DNA of 64,000 bases from G963666935 sp963666935 (GTDB lineage Bacteria; Bacillota; Clostridia; Christensenellales; CAG-138), in contig OY762936.1 of the NCBI GenBank assembly GCA_963666935.1, positions 682,001 to 746,000 of the forward strand, written 5' to 3'. Positions 1 through 7,933 of this stretch are shown piece by piece. Made by a program: the position numbers and the translations under genes. The first letter of the stretch is position 1; each line of letters begins with the position of its first letter. The notes below the pieces were generated by a model that made no database searches, was not told the DNA's origin, and worked only from the letters and a program-made list of their open reading frames with translations.

Positions 1-633
1 GGATTTCTTCTGTTGCTGCTTCTTGTGGGAATCATTTTGCGCAGTATGCGGGAGACCAAGAGGCGCTATCAGAGGATTTTGGAGGAAAAGGAGCAAAAGC
101 TGGCCGCCATACAGATGGATCTGGAGGATACAATGATGGCTCTGGAAGAGCAGGAGGCGGCCTTGGAGGCGCAGGGGAGCATGGCAAAAAAACAGGGGGA
201 GAATTCCCTGCTGGCCGTGCAGCAGCGGCTGATGGATCTTCAGGGAATGCTGTTGAGCCTCCAAATTAGGCTTGAATGTCTTGAACAAGCAGCATGCCAT
301 AAAGCTGCGGAGCAAACCGGTCCCAATGAGAAAGCCTGTAGCGATCCGCTCGTAATGCCACAACAGCCACGCAAGATTCCATCTGGGACAATAGTGAAAC
401 AAAATAAACCGAGGGAGCTGTGCCCATGCACGGCGGATCCTATGGAGGCGACCCTCCCCAAGCAGCGGGCAGTAGCTCTTCTCCAAAGAGGAATGACCGT
501 TGCACAGGTATCTCGGGAGCTGAAATGCTCTTGGACGGAAGTTGCCCTGCTCTACGCCCAATGGCGCAAAGGGTGCCTGCAAGAGGATTTGGACATCGGC
601 CGCAGGGCAGAATCCTCCGGGATTAACTTTTGA
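1..633 (+). CDS. DUF6115-like membrane-anchored coiled-coil protein, 5' end outside the window
   Basis: The reading frame is open to the left edge, so the true start is not visible. What remains starts in a hydrophobic stretch (likely one N-terminal membrane segment). A highly charged Glu/Gln-rich coiled coil of about 90 residues follows, then a variable linker. The C-terminal block of about 40 residues (around AVALLQRGMTVAQVSRELKC) looks like a small helix-turn-helix. This layout matches DUF6115/YlxL-SwrB-like proteins found next to flagellar genes in Bacillota. SwrB supports flagellar assembly in Bacillus, but that role is only inferred here. It ends about 100 bp before flgF and probably belongs to the operon upstream. 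Confidence 0.6.
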   Translation, partial: GFLLLLLLVGIILRSMRETKRRYQRILEEKEQKLAAIQMDLEDTMMALEEQEAALEAQGSMAKKQGENSLLAVQQRLMDLQGMLLSLQIRLECLEQAACHKAAEQTGPNEKACSDPLVMPQQPRKIPSGTIVKQNKPRELCPCTADPMEATLPKQRAVALLQRGMTVAQVSRELKCSWTEVALLYAQWRKGCLQEDLDIGRRAESSGINF

Positions 634-640
634 CAAGAAC

Positions 641-668
641 TAAAGTCAAGGATGGAAAATTGCGATAT
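641..668 (+). promoter_or_regulatory. Candidate sigma-28 promoter of the flgF-csrA operon
   Basis: TAAA at 641-644 and TGCGATAT at 661-668, separated by 16 nt, resemble the Bacillota sigma-D consensus (TAAA, 15-16 nt, GCCGATAT). It lies just after the stop of the preceding gene and about 60 nt before flgF, which fits a late flagellar operon that carries flgM, flgK and flgL. Confidence 0.55.
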
Positions 669-730
669 AATTAAAAAAGGTAAAAGGATATTCAGCTTTT
701 AAAAGAAGACGATATGGAAGGAAGACGTGC

Positions 731-1492
731 ATGATACGTGGCTTATACCTTGCGGGCACCGGTATGCTGGTGCAGCGCAGCAAGATGGACGTGATTACCA
801 ACAATATCTCCAACGTGGATACGCTGGGGTACAAGCAGGATACTTTATTATCTCGTTCCTTTGAAAACATGCTCATTAGCCGCATGAATGATCCTTCCAT
901 ACTGAATCAGACTTCGGTGGTAGGCCCTCTGGGCACGGGGATTCATATTGACGAAATTGCCACTTCTTTTGCCCAGGGTACCCCTGAGCAAACGGGTTCT
1001 TCTACGGATTTGTGCATTGTGGGAGATGGTTTTTTTGTTGTGAATACGGCGGACGGCGAACGTTATACCCGCGCAGGCAACTTTTCGCTTGATGCCGACG
1101 GATATCTGGTAGATGTAAACGGGAACCAGGTACAGGGGAAGTCTGGCGCCATTAAGCTCAAGAGCGACCGGTTCCTGGTGGGCGATTCGGGCGGCATCTT
1201 CGACCTAGATACGAATGGACAGGTGGGCACCCTTCGTCTGGTGGAGTTCACGGATCCGCAAGGTTTGCGCAAAGCGGGAGATAATCTTTTTTCCGACTAC
1301 GGCGATGCCGGGCCCAAGGAAGCTAAAAGTTCTCAGGTAATGCAAGGATACATTGAGGGCAGCAACGTCAATATCGCACAGGAGATGGTGGATATGATGA
1401 TCACAAGCCGCGCTTACGAGACCAATCAGCGTTCTGCGCGAATGATAGATGAGACGCTGGAGCAAGCGGTGAATGACATCGCAAAATTCTAA
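731..1492 (+). CDS. flgF: Flagellar basal-body rod protein FlgF/FlhO
   Basis: This is a 253-residue rod protein. The N-terminus (MIRGLYLAGTGMLVQRSKMD, then NNISNVDTLGYK) is the Flg_bb_rod signature shared by rod and hook proteins. The middle has the FlgE/F/G core (DGFFVV..., YTRAGNF). The C-terminus has the NVNIAQEMVDMMITSRAYE helix, which packs in the axial core. The family is exported through the flagellar type III system and builds the rod. It is the first of two tandem rod paralogues, as in Bacillus flhO-flhP. The ATG is preceded by a GGAAGGA ribosome site. Assignment as FlgF rather than a second FlgG rests on order and similarity. Confidence 0.9.
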   Translation: MIRGLYLAGTGMLVQRSKMDVITNNISNVDTLGYKQDTLLSRSFENMLISRMNDPSILNQTSVVGPLGTGIHIDEIATSFAQGTPEQTGSSTDLCIVGDGFFVVNTADGERYTRAGNFSLDADGYLVDVNGNQVQGKSGAIKLKSDRFLVGDSGGIFDLDTNGQVGTLRLVEFTDPQGLRKAGDNLFSDYGDAGPKEAKSSQVMQGYIEGSNVNIAQEMVDMMITSRAYETNQRSARMIDETLEQAVNDIAKF

Positions 1493-1525
1493 TACGCAGA
1501 GGCGGAAACCTAGAAAGGATAATAC

Positions 1526-2293
1526 ATGATCCAATCCATTTACACGGCGCGCAGCGGGCTTATCGCCCAACAGCAGCGCTTGGACATCACTGCAAACAAC
1601 CTGGCGAATCTGGAAACGACAGGGTATAAATCCGTCCGAGCAGATTTTAAGGATGCCCTCTATCAAACCATGTTGCGGCCAGTGGAATCCGAGGATGAAT
1701 TAAACCTGCAACGGGGGAGCGGCGCTCTGCTGGGAGCCACTCTGCGGAGTTTTATTCAGGGAACGGCCCAGCAAACCGCAGGCACCCTAGATTTGCTGCT
1801 CGACGGAGACGGTTTTTTCGCGGTGCAAAACATGGATGGGGAACCCTTATATACCCGGGACGGATCCTTTGGACTTTCCGCCGAAGAAGATGGAACCTAC
1901 CTAGTTACGGCGGACGGGCGATATGTGCTGGATAAGAACGAAAAACCCATCAACATAGGAGCGACATTAACATCCGATCTCTCCATTGCGGAGGATGGCA
2001 GCATCTTTAATACCAAGAGCGGCCTTCAGCTGGGACAGCTCGGAATCTATACGTTTACGAACCGTCAGGGGCTGGAGGCAGTATCCGGCAACCAATTTAA
2101 GGCAACAGAGAATTCCGGGAAAGCCATCGAATCTACTGCGACAGTACGTCAAGGCTTTTTAGAGTCCTCCAATGTGGATCTGGCCGGCGAGATGGTGAAT
2201 ATGATCCGGGCGCAGCGAGCGTTTTCACTGACGTCTAAGGCATTGACAACTGCCGATCAAATGGATTCACAGGCGAACCAGATTCGCGGGTAA
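1526..2293 (+). CDS. flgG: Flagellar distal rod protein FlgG/FlhP
   Basis: A 255-residue axial protein with the same architecture as its upstream neighbour: rod signature (MIQSIYTARSGLIAQQQRLD, then ANNLANLETTGYK), central DGFFAVQNMDGEPLYTRDGS core, and the C-terminal SSNVDLAGEMVNMIRAQRAF helix. It is predicted to form the distal rod on which the hook is mounted. Only 33 nt separate it from flgF, so the two are cotranscribed. The ATG follows AGAAAGGATA. The paralogous pair probably arose by duplication. Confidence 0.9.
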   Translation: MIQSIYTARSGLIAQQQRLDITANNLANLETTGYKSVRADFKDALYQTMLRPVESEDELNLQRGSGALLGATLRSFIQGTAQQTAGTLDLLLDGDGFFAVQNMDGEPLYTRDGSFGLSAEEDGTYLVTADGRYVLDKNEKPINIGATLTSDLSIAEDGSIFNTKSGLQLGQLGIYTFTNRQGLEAVSGNQFKATENSGKAIESTATVRQGFLESSNVDLAGEMVNMIRAQRAFSLTSKALTTADQMDSQANQIRG

Positions 2294-2324
2294 TTTAAGC
2301 ATCTGTCTATAGGAGTACAAAATC

Positions 2325-2726
2325 ATGCAACTAGCCAAATGTAAATGGTGCGGCAAACCTTTCCAAAGCTTCGGCATGAACTTCTGCCCGAAGTGCATCC
2401 AAGAGCTGGATGAGCAGTATAAGCCCGTGCGGGATTATTTATATGACAGCCCGAACGCCACTATTGAGGAGGTGGAGGAAGCTACCGGCGTATCCAAACG
2501 TGTTATCCTTTACTATCTGCGAGATGGCCGGTTGCAGATGACCAACTCCAACGGGCTGCTGCGTTGTGAACAGTGTGGGGAGCCAATTAATTCGGGACGG
2601 CTTTGCGACAAATGCGCGAGCAGAATAGAACAGCATATGCTTAAGTCCATGCAGGCGCGCACGGCACAAGTACGCCGGGATGACGACGACAAGAGCAAAA
2701 TGCATATCAGCAGAAATCAATTGTAA
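2325..2726 (+). CDS. yvyF: Flagellar operon zinc-ribbon protein, YvyF/TIGR03826 type
   Basis: A 133-residue protein with two zinc-knuckle pairs. The N-terminal one is CKWCGKPF followed by CPKC (residues ~7-28). The C-terminal one is CEQCGEPI followed by CDKC. Between them is a helix-turn-helix-like segment (ATIEEVEEATGVSKRVILYY). This arrangement is typical of the YvyF family that sits just before flgM in Bacillota. Its molecular role is not established; a regulatory or adaptor role for flagellar expression is only suggested by location. Confidence 0.8.
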   Translation: MQLAKCKWCGKPFQSFGMNFCPKCIQELDEQYKPVRDYLYDSPNATIEEVEEATGVSKRVILYYLRDGRLQMTNSNGLLRCEQCGEPINSGRLCDKCASRIEQHMLKSMQARTAQVRRDDDDKSKMHISRNQL

Positions 2727-2799
2727 AGGGAAGAGTCTTGAAGCTATGCGACGCCTGTGGAGATAAACATGGGCACCAGTTTTGGAAAGGAAAATATGT

Positions 2800-3072
2800 A
2801 TGAAAATCGAATCAACGCCCTCGGTCATAGGGCAATACAATAAAATTAAAACCGATGCAGTTCGCCCCTGCCCCCAAAATCAATCGGAGATCGATCGGGT
2901 TGATCTTTCTCAGGAAGCTCAGATTTTTACGGAGGCCTTTTCCGCAGTAAAAAAAAGCATGCAAGAAACCCTGCCCGGGCAGGAGCTGCGGGTTAACCAA
3001 ATCATGGAGCAAATGCGCAATGGCACCTATGAGGTGGAAGTAAAAGATATCTGCAATAAACTGCTTCCATAA
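2800..3072 (+). CDS. flgM: Anti-sigma-28 factor FlgM
   Basis: A 90-residue FlgM. The family holds sigma-28 inactive until the hook is finished, then is exported through the basal body. The C-terminal half (VDLSQEAQIFTEAF and ELRVNQIMEQMRNGTYEV) has the conserved sigma-binding helices; the N-terminal half is polar and disordered. The reading frame is open from a TTG at 2782, but the ATG at 2800 is preferred because GGAAAGGA lies 8-10 nt before it. It is followed directly by its operon partners flgN and flgK, so its own level probably depends on sigma-28. Confidence 0.88.
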   Translation: MKIESTPSVIGQYNKIKTDAVRPCPQNQSEIDRVDLSQEAQIFTEAFSAVKKSMQETLPGQELRVNQIMEQMRNGTYEVEVKDICNKLLP

Positions 3073-3090
3073 GGAGGAGGGACGATCTGA

Positions 3091-3588
3091 TTGTATAGGA
3101 CAATATGCAAACAACTGGTAGTTCTGCGTGAGATTTATGGGCAGCTTTTGCAGCTTGCTAGCGAAAAAGAATCTGTCCTTAAGGCCAATAAAGACCTTAA
3201 GGCAATTCAGGGCTATACCGAAAGCGAAGCGATTCTTGTAGCCCAGGCAATCCAAGCGGAGCGCATCCGAATGGAGGCAGTAGAGCAAATTGCAGAAAAG
3301 TTGGGCGTTGGGCCGGACAGCCTTACGATATCCATGTTAGCGAAGCATGCGACACCCCTCATGGGGGAAGCGCTTTTAAATGAGGCTGACATACTCACAG
3401 AGCTGCTCCGGCGGCTTCAAACACAAAATGATAGGAATCGGCAGCTGCTGGAAATGAATTTAAGTTTCGCTGCATTTATGCTGGATACTATGGCCCGGGA
3501 GGAAAAACTGGGCAGCATTTATTGTGCATCGGGCATAGAAGCAGATAATGCCACGCAAGAAAGCCGCTTTTTGGATAACGAGATATAA
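3091..3588 (+). CDS. flgN: FlgN-family export chaperone for FlgK and FlgL
   Basis: A 165-residue, mainly alpha-helical protein with heptad-like leucines, of FlgN size and position (between flgM and flgK). FlgN binds the C-termini of the hook-filament junction proteins and delivers them to the export gate. The start is a TTG after AAGGAGGAGG. The sequence is divergent, as usual for FlgN, so the call relies strongly on gene order. Confidence 0.75.
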   Translation: MYRTICKQLVVLREIYGQLLQLASEKESVLKANKDLKAIQGYTESEAILVAQAIQAERIRMEAVEQIAEKLGVGPDSLTISMLAKHATPLMGEALLNEADILTELLRRLQTQNDRNRQLLEMNLSFAAFMLDTMAREEKLGSIYCASGIEADNATQESRFLDNEI

Positions 3589-3630
3589 GAAAGCATGCCT
3601 TCCTTATCAAGGAGAAAATGAGGTATATGG

Positions 3631-5328
3631 ATGGGATCATCTTTTTATGGGCTTGAAATAGCTCGCTCAGGACTCTACACTTCTCAAAATGAGCTGAACG
3701 TAACGGGGCATAACATTGCAAATGTGGATACGGAGGGTTATACCCGCCAGCGGCTCGATACGGCGGCCTTAGCTCCACTGTCTTTGAATGTGCAGTTCGC
3801 GGTGGATAATAAGGCAACCGCCGGGCGGGGCGTGGAAGCGCTCACGGTCGATCAAATCCGGAACCTCTTTACGGACGCTAAGTACAGGGAAGAGGCCAGT
3901 TCCACAGGTTACTGGAATACCATGATGAACGAGTTTTCCATGGTGGAGGAACTCTACAATTCCACCCTGGAGAGCGATACTACCTCCGCCAGCATCTTCA
4001 GTGCTTTGGATACTTTCCAGACGGCCCTGTATTCTTTGGAAGAAAATCCCTCCAGTCTGGAGCTGCGCACCAACTTGCTAAGCAAGGCGATGCAGCTCAC
4101 CGAGACGTTTAATTATACGTATGGCAAGCTGGAGGAGCAGCACGATAATATTAACAGCTCCATTGAGGTCACTGTGGGTCAGATCAATGATTTGGCGCAA
4201 TCCATCGCAAACCTGAACCAGCAGATCTTTGGCTATGAGCTCTCCGGTGCCAAGGCCAATGATCTGCGGGACTCCAGGAACTTGCTGCTGGACCAGCTCA
4301 GTGGGCTTGTGGATATCCAATATTATGAAAACAGCAAGGGTTACCTAACGGTTGCCATTGGTGGGCGGGCCTTGGTGGATGGTGCCAAATATAACGAATT
4401 GGCATTAGATCCTCAGGGCTCAGACAATCAGCTGGACGTGCTGGCAAACGCGGATATTGTGCGTAAACAGTCCTCCGTGGTATGGGCGGATGAAATGGGG
4501 AAGCCCAGTAAGGATGCGGTGTTAATTCAAAGCGGTTCTCTCAAGGCCTATATCGACCTGAGGGACGGCACTACGGAGGAAACTTTGGGCATTCCTTATG
4601 TGGCCAATCAGCTCAATGAGCTGGCCCGCAAGATCGCGCAGGAGATCAACGAGGTTCACTGCGAGGGGTATACCCTGCCCTTTCAGGAAGCGGATTCTTT
4701 GGGTACTGCGGGTGATGTGCGCCTGTATCCCACCGCGGAGGATATTCTAAATGGCGATACTGCAATCGACATCGGTTTGAGTTCCGCTACCATGGCGGAT
4801 GGAACCGAGTATTATCCATCCGTTCAAGGAATTTATTTTTTTGAAGTGGGAATTGATAGAGATTACAGTAAAATTACTGCCGACACCTTTCGGGTTTCCA
4901 GCGAGATCCAAAAAAACGTATATCTGATTGCCGCATCGGATGAGCAGCTTACGGTCTCGGGCGAACTCAATGACGACGGTAGCCTGAATATGCAGCGGGG
5001 GAACAACAACAATCTCAAAAAAATTGTGGAGCTGTATTCCCATAAGGATTCGCTTGGGAACGAGGACAATTACTCATCTCAGCTCAAGCTTTTGGTAACG
5101 GATGTTGGCACGCAGCAGGCAAAGCTTAAAAACATGGACAGCGCCCAGCAGACTCGCATCAGCGCCATCGTGGAACAGCGCGCCTCTGAATCCAGTGTAT
5201 CGCTGGATGAAGAAATGACCAATATGGTTCGCTTTACCCATGCATATAACGCCAATGCCCGCATGATTACGGCAATGGATGAAGAACTGGATATGCTCAT
5301 TAACAAAATGGGAGTCGTGGGAAGATAA
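3631..5328 (+). CDS. flgK: Flagellar hook-associated protein 1 FlgK
   Basis: A 565-residue hook-filament junction protein. The N-terminus has the axial signature (FYGLEIARSGLYTSQNELNV, GHNIANVDTEGYTRQR). The C-terminus has the matching helix (VSLDEEMTNMVRFTHAYNAN and ARMITAMDEELDMLINKMG). The centre holds the FlgK helical region with the LRDSRNLLLDQLSGLVDI motif and a variable insertion. It is the likely client of the FlgN encoded just upstream. The length is normal for the family. Confidence 0.93.
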   Translation: MGSSFYGLEIARSGLYTSQNELNVTGHNIANVDTEGYTRQRLDTAALAPLSLNVQFAVDNKATAGRGVEALTVDQIRNLFTDAKYREEASSTGYWNTMMNEFSMVEELYNSTLESDTTSASIFSALDTFQTALYSLEENPSSLELRTNLLSKAMQLTETFNYTYGKLEEQHDNINSSIEVTVGQINDLAQSIANLNQQIFGYELSGAKANDLRDSRNLLLDQLSGLVDIQYYENSKGYLTVAIGGRALVDGAKYNELALDPQGSDNQLDVLANADIVRKQSSVVWADEMGKPSKDAVLIQSGSLKAYIDLRDGTTEETLGIPYVANQLNELARKIAQEINEVHCEGYTLPFQEADSLGTAGDVRLYPTAEDILNGDTAIDIGLSSATMADGTEYYPSVQGIYFFEVGIDRDYSKITADTFRVSSEIQKNVYLIAASDEQLTVSGELNDDGSLNMQRGNNNNLKKIVELYSHKDSLGNEDNYSSQLKLLVTDVGTQQAKLKNMDSAQQTRISAIVEQRASESSVSLDEEMTNMVRFTHAYNANARMITAMDEELDMLINKMGVVGR

Positions 5329-5347
5329 ATAAAGGGAGGAACCAGCA

Positions 5348-6310
5348 ATGCGCATAACCAACGGCATGATGATCAATAGTTTCCTTGGCAACATGCAGAC
5401 GAATCTTACCAAGGTGGATCGGTATACTTCGCAGCTTTCCAGCGGTCGCAAAATCGTGAATCTGTCGGACGATCCCGTGGGTGTATTCAACGCCCTCACG
5501 GCCAGGCAGCGCCTGGCACGTTATGAGCAATATCAAAGAAATCTGATTACCGCCCGAAACTGGTCGGAACAGTGTGAGTCCAGCCTTCAAGAGATTAGCG
5601 GCAAGTTGACGGATATTCAGGAGCAGGTAATCAATGCGTCTACCAACATAAAAAATTCCGGCGATCGGGAGAATATCGCCGTGCTGATGAGCGAGCTGAG
5701 AGATACGATCAAAGACACCCTGAACACCACGGTAGGGGATCAGTATATCTTTGCGGGGTACAATACTTCCACCCAGCCCATTACGATTGCCAATGATGGT
5801 TCTACGGTTCTTTATAACGGCTTGGATCTTTCCAACATTACGGATCCAGCAAACCTTGCGGCCATCCAGTCTGAACAAGGCCAGCATTTCCAGCTGGAAG
5901 TGGGCTACGGGCTGCAGATGGATGTGACGATGACAGCCATCGATGTGGTGGGGGTGGGCGAGAACAATCTGTTTGGCACCATCAATGATATCATTGATCT
6001 GATGAACTCAGGTGCTGAGACCAGCGATGTGGTGGATAAGCTCAGTGCGCAATTGGGGAAACTGAGCCTTGCCCATGAAACCATTACTTCCTGTCTGGTG
6101 CAGACCGGGGCAATGACGACGCAGATCGATACCTTGGATAACCGATATTCAGAGGATATCATCAACTACAACGAAATGCGTTCCCAAATAGAGGACATTG
6201 ATTCGGCTGAGGCCATTATGGATTGGAAGATGGCCGAGGCTGTGTACAAGCAGAGCCTTTCCATTGGTTCTCGGGTCATTATGCCCACGTTGATGGACTT
6301 TTTGAACTGA
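5348..6310 (+). CDS. flgL: Flagellar hook-associated protein 3 FlgL
   Basis: A 320-residue flagellin-like junction protein. The N-terminus (MRITNGMMINSFLGNMQTNL, then YTSQLSSGRKIVNLSDDPVG) and the C-terminal helix (IEDIDSAEAIMDWKMAEAVY) are the D0/D1 regions shared with flagellin. It sits between FlgK and the filament. It starts 20 nt after flgK, behind a GGGAGGA site, so the two are made together and in similar amounts. Confidence 0.92.
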   Translation: MRITNGMMINSFLGNMQTNLTKVDRYTSQLSSGRKIVNLSDDPVGVFNALTARQRLARYEQYQRNLITARNWSEQCESSLQEISGKLTDIQEQVINASTNIKNSGDRENIAVLMSELRDTIKDTLNTTVGDQYIFAGYNTSTQPITIANDGSTVLYNGLDLSNITDPANLAAIQSEQGQHFQLEVGYGLQMDVTMTAIDVVGVGENNLFGTINDIIDLMNSGAETSDVVDKLSAQLGKLSLAHETITSCLVQTGAMTTQIDTLDNRYSEDIINYNEMRSQIEDIDSAEAIMDWKMAEAVYKQSLSIGSRVIMPTLMDFLN

Positions 6311-6375
6311 GCAATCCATAATGTCTGACCCAAATATCTGAGAGTACGGGTAGAGAGGCAAAGGAGGGATCTCGC

Positions 6376-6981
6376 TTGCAGGTATTCGGTACCGAGCCCC
6401 ATTTGGATATTAAGACGACCAACGCCAAGATTGAGATTCATAATGAACCTATGCGTCTGGTGGTGGAAAGAGAGCCGGCCAGGATGCGGGTGCACCGATC
6501 CTACCCAAAGATGAAAGTCAACTGGGCCAAGGTGCGAAGTGAGTCTGGCCTGCGAAGTCCCTCTGCCCAGCGCAGGTATATGCAGCAGTTGTACCGCCAG
6601 ATGGCTCTGGATGGCATTGCCCGGACATCTGAGGAATATGAACAGATCAGCGACATTCAGGATATCCCTTCCGGTGGCCCGAATATCGTAGCCACAGTCG
6701 CATTGGACGCGGTGCTTGAAAAAGATATTCCGGTGGTGGATGTGGCCAATATGCCCCGCACCATGCCTGATGTGGAATGGGAAGAGGGGAAGCTGGATAT
6801 CGAGTGGGAATCCGCCAAGATGGAAATGCGCTGGGAAGGGAGCATGCGGCCCGAAATTACCGTAACGCCCCATACGGTAGAGATCCGTCTGGTCAATGGG
6901 GAGACCATCCGTGTGGGGGAAAACGAGGCCCGAACCCTAGAGCGCGAAGGCCGGGGGAAAAGGCTAGATAAAAAAATTTAG
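6376..6981 (+). CDS. yviE: DUF6470 family protein, YviE-like
   Basis: A 201-residue protein of the DUF6470 family, matching Bacillus YviE, which also lies between flgL and fliW. The N-terminal half is rich in short beta-type segments (LDIKTTNAKIEIHNEPMRLV, then MRVHRSYPKMKVNWAKV). The C-terminal half has a repeated D/E-W-E pattern (VEWEEGKLDIEWESAKMEMR). There is no signal peptide or membrane segment. The start is TTG behind a strong AAAGGAGGG. Function unknown; conserved context suggests a role in filament assembly or its control. Confidence 0.75.
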   Translation: MQVFGTEPHLDIKTTNAKIEIHNEPMRLVVEREPARMRVHRSYPKMKVNWAKVRSESGLRSPSAQRRYMQQLYRQMALDGIARTSEEYEQISDIQDIPSGGPNIVATVALDAVLEKDIPVVDVANMPRTMPDVEWEEGKLDIEWESAKMEMRWEGSMRPEITVTPHTVEIRLVNGETIRVGENEARTLEREGRGKRLDKKI

Positions 6982-7003
6982 GACTGGAGGATATGCATCC
7001 CGT

Positions 7004-7513
7004 ATGACAATCGAAACCAATCGGTTCGGGCGTGTGAACATAGACCCGAGCCATATCATCCGATTTGAGGAGGGGCTGCTTGGTTTTGAGCAGCTCAAGC
7101 GCTATGCAATCGTCTTGTGCGAGGCCACGGAGCCAATCCAATGGCTCCAAGCCGTGGACGATCCCACGGTGTCGTTGCCCATTGTGAACCCCTTTCTGAT
7201 TAAGCCGGACTATGAGCTAGACGTAGACGACGGAGAGCTTCACAGCATCGGCATGCCCACGGTGGAAGATATCCTTATCGTAAATGCCATGGTTCTGCCG
7301 GAACAAATCAAGAATGCTACGATCAACCTTTCGGCGCCAATCCTTGTCAACCTGAAAACGAAACAGGGGCGGCAGATTGTGATGGAGTATTCCCAAGAGA
7401 ACGCGATCCGATATCCGGCCTTTGATGCCTTGGCAGATTACTTTTTGGGCCAGGAGAAGCTGGAACATAGGCGGAAGGAGCAGGCAGATGTTAGTACTGA
7501 CCAGAAAACTTGA
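7004..7513 (+). CDS. fliW: Flagellar assembly factor FliW
   Basis: A 169-residue FliW. In Bacillota FliW binds either flagellin or CsrA. When free flagellin falls, FliW is released, captures CsrA and relieves repression of hag. The conserved start (FGRVNIDPSHIIRFEEGLLGFE) and the core (VDDPTVSLPIVNPFLIKPDYE) are both present. Its end overlaps the start of csrA by 26 nt, so translation is coupled. Flagellin is encoded immediately downstream on the other strand, completing the three-part circuit. Confidence 0.93.
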   Translation: MTIETNRFGRVNIDPSHIIRFEEGLLGFEQLKRYAIVLCEATEPIQWLQAVDDPTVSLPIVNPFLIKPDYELDVDDGELHSIGMPTVEDILIVNAMVLPEQIKNATINLSAPILVNLKTKQGRQIVMEYSQENAIRYPAFDALADYFLGQEKLEHRRKEQADVSTDQKT

Positions 7514-7760
7514 GGAGAGCTTGCTGCTTGGGAGTGAAATCCGCGTCACTGTGCTAGGCGTGAGCGGTGACAAGGTGCGTCTGGGTATTGACGCACCCCG
7601 TACCGTTAAAATTTTGCGGGGCGAAACGGTAGACCAGACCCGGGATGCAAACCGCTTATCCGCAGCTTCGGGTATGAATCTGGCGGCGATCTTTAAAGAA
7701 GCGGCCCAATCTGAGAAGGGCCCAAAGCGGGAACCCGAGAAGAAAAAAAACCGGGAATAA
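7488..7760 (+). CDS. csrA: Carbon storage regulator CsrA, translational repressor of flagellin
   Basis: A 90-residue CsrA. The start MLVLTRKLEESLLLGSEIRV is diagnostic, and the RNA-binding strands continue through VRLGIDAPRTVKILRGE. The reading frame runs open further upstream, but the family start is the ATG at 7488, inside the end of fliW. The C-terminal tail of about 25 residues is basic (KREPEKKKNRE) and longer than in enterobacterial CsrA; such an extension is typical of FliW-regulated CsrA. Its likely target is the hag leader at 9234-9274. Confidence 0.93.
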   Translation: MLVLTRKLEESLLLGSEIRVTVLGVSGDKVRLGIDAPRTVKILRGETVDQTRDANRLSAASGMNLAAIFKEAAQSEKGPKREPEKKKNRE

Positions 7761-7821
7761 GAGTACAGTCGATGCCCCGGGATGGCATGTTCGGGAAGAT
7801 ACGGTAAGACAAACAGCATGA

Positions 7822-7859
7822 AGCAGGCTTTATGTATCGTAAAATGCATAAGGCCTGCT
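7822..7859 (+). terminator. Hairpin after csrA, probable operon end
   Basis: Two 13-nt arms (7822-7834 and 7847-7859) pair with one G-U, around a 12-nt loop. The following sequence is only moderately T-rich, so this is a weak intrinsic terminator candidate for the flgF-csrA operon. Confidence 0.45.
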
Positions 7860-7891
7860 CTTATTGGTAAATTAATTTAAGTCTTGGAATA

Positions 7892-7914
7892 AAAAAAGGG
7901 CCGAAGCCCTTTTT
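7892..7914 (-). terminator. Intrinsic terminator of hag
   Basis: Read on the minus strand: a GGGC/GCCC stem with a short loop, flanked by A5 before and T7 after. It lies about 20 nt past the flagellin stop codon. The A-rich flank means it may also stop transcripts arriving from csrA. Confidence 0.8.
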
Positions 7915-7933
7915 ATTGATTTGAGGCGTTGTA

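Noticed and set aside
1205..1666. Minus-strand open frame spanning flgF and flgG
   Set aside because: A shadow of two well-conserved rod genes with no start signal or family features.
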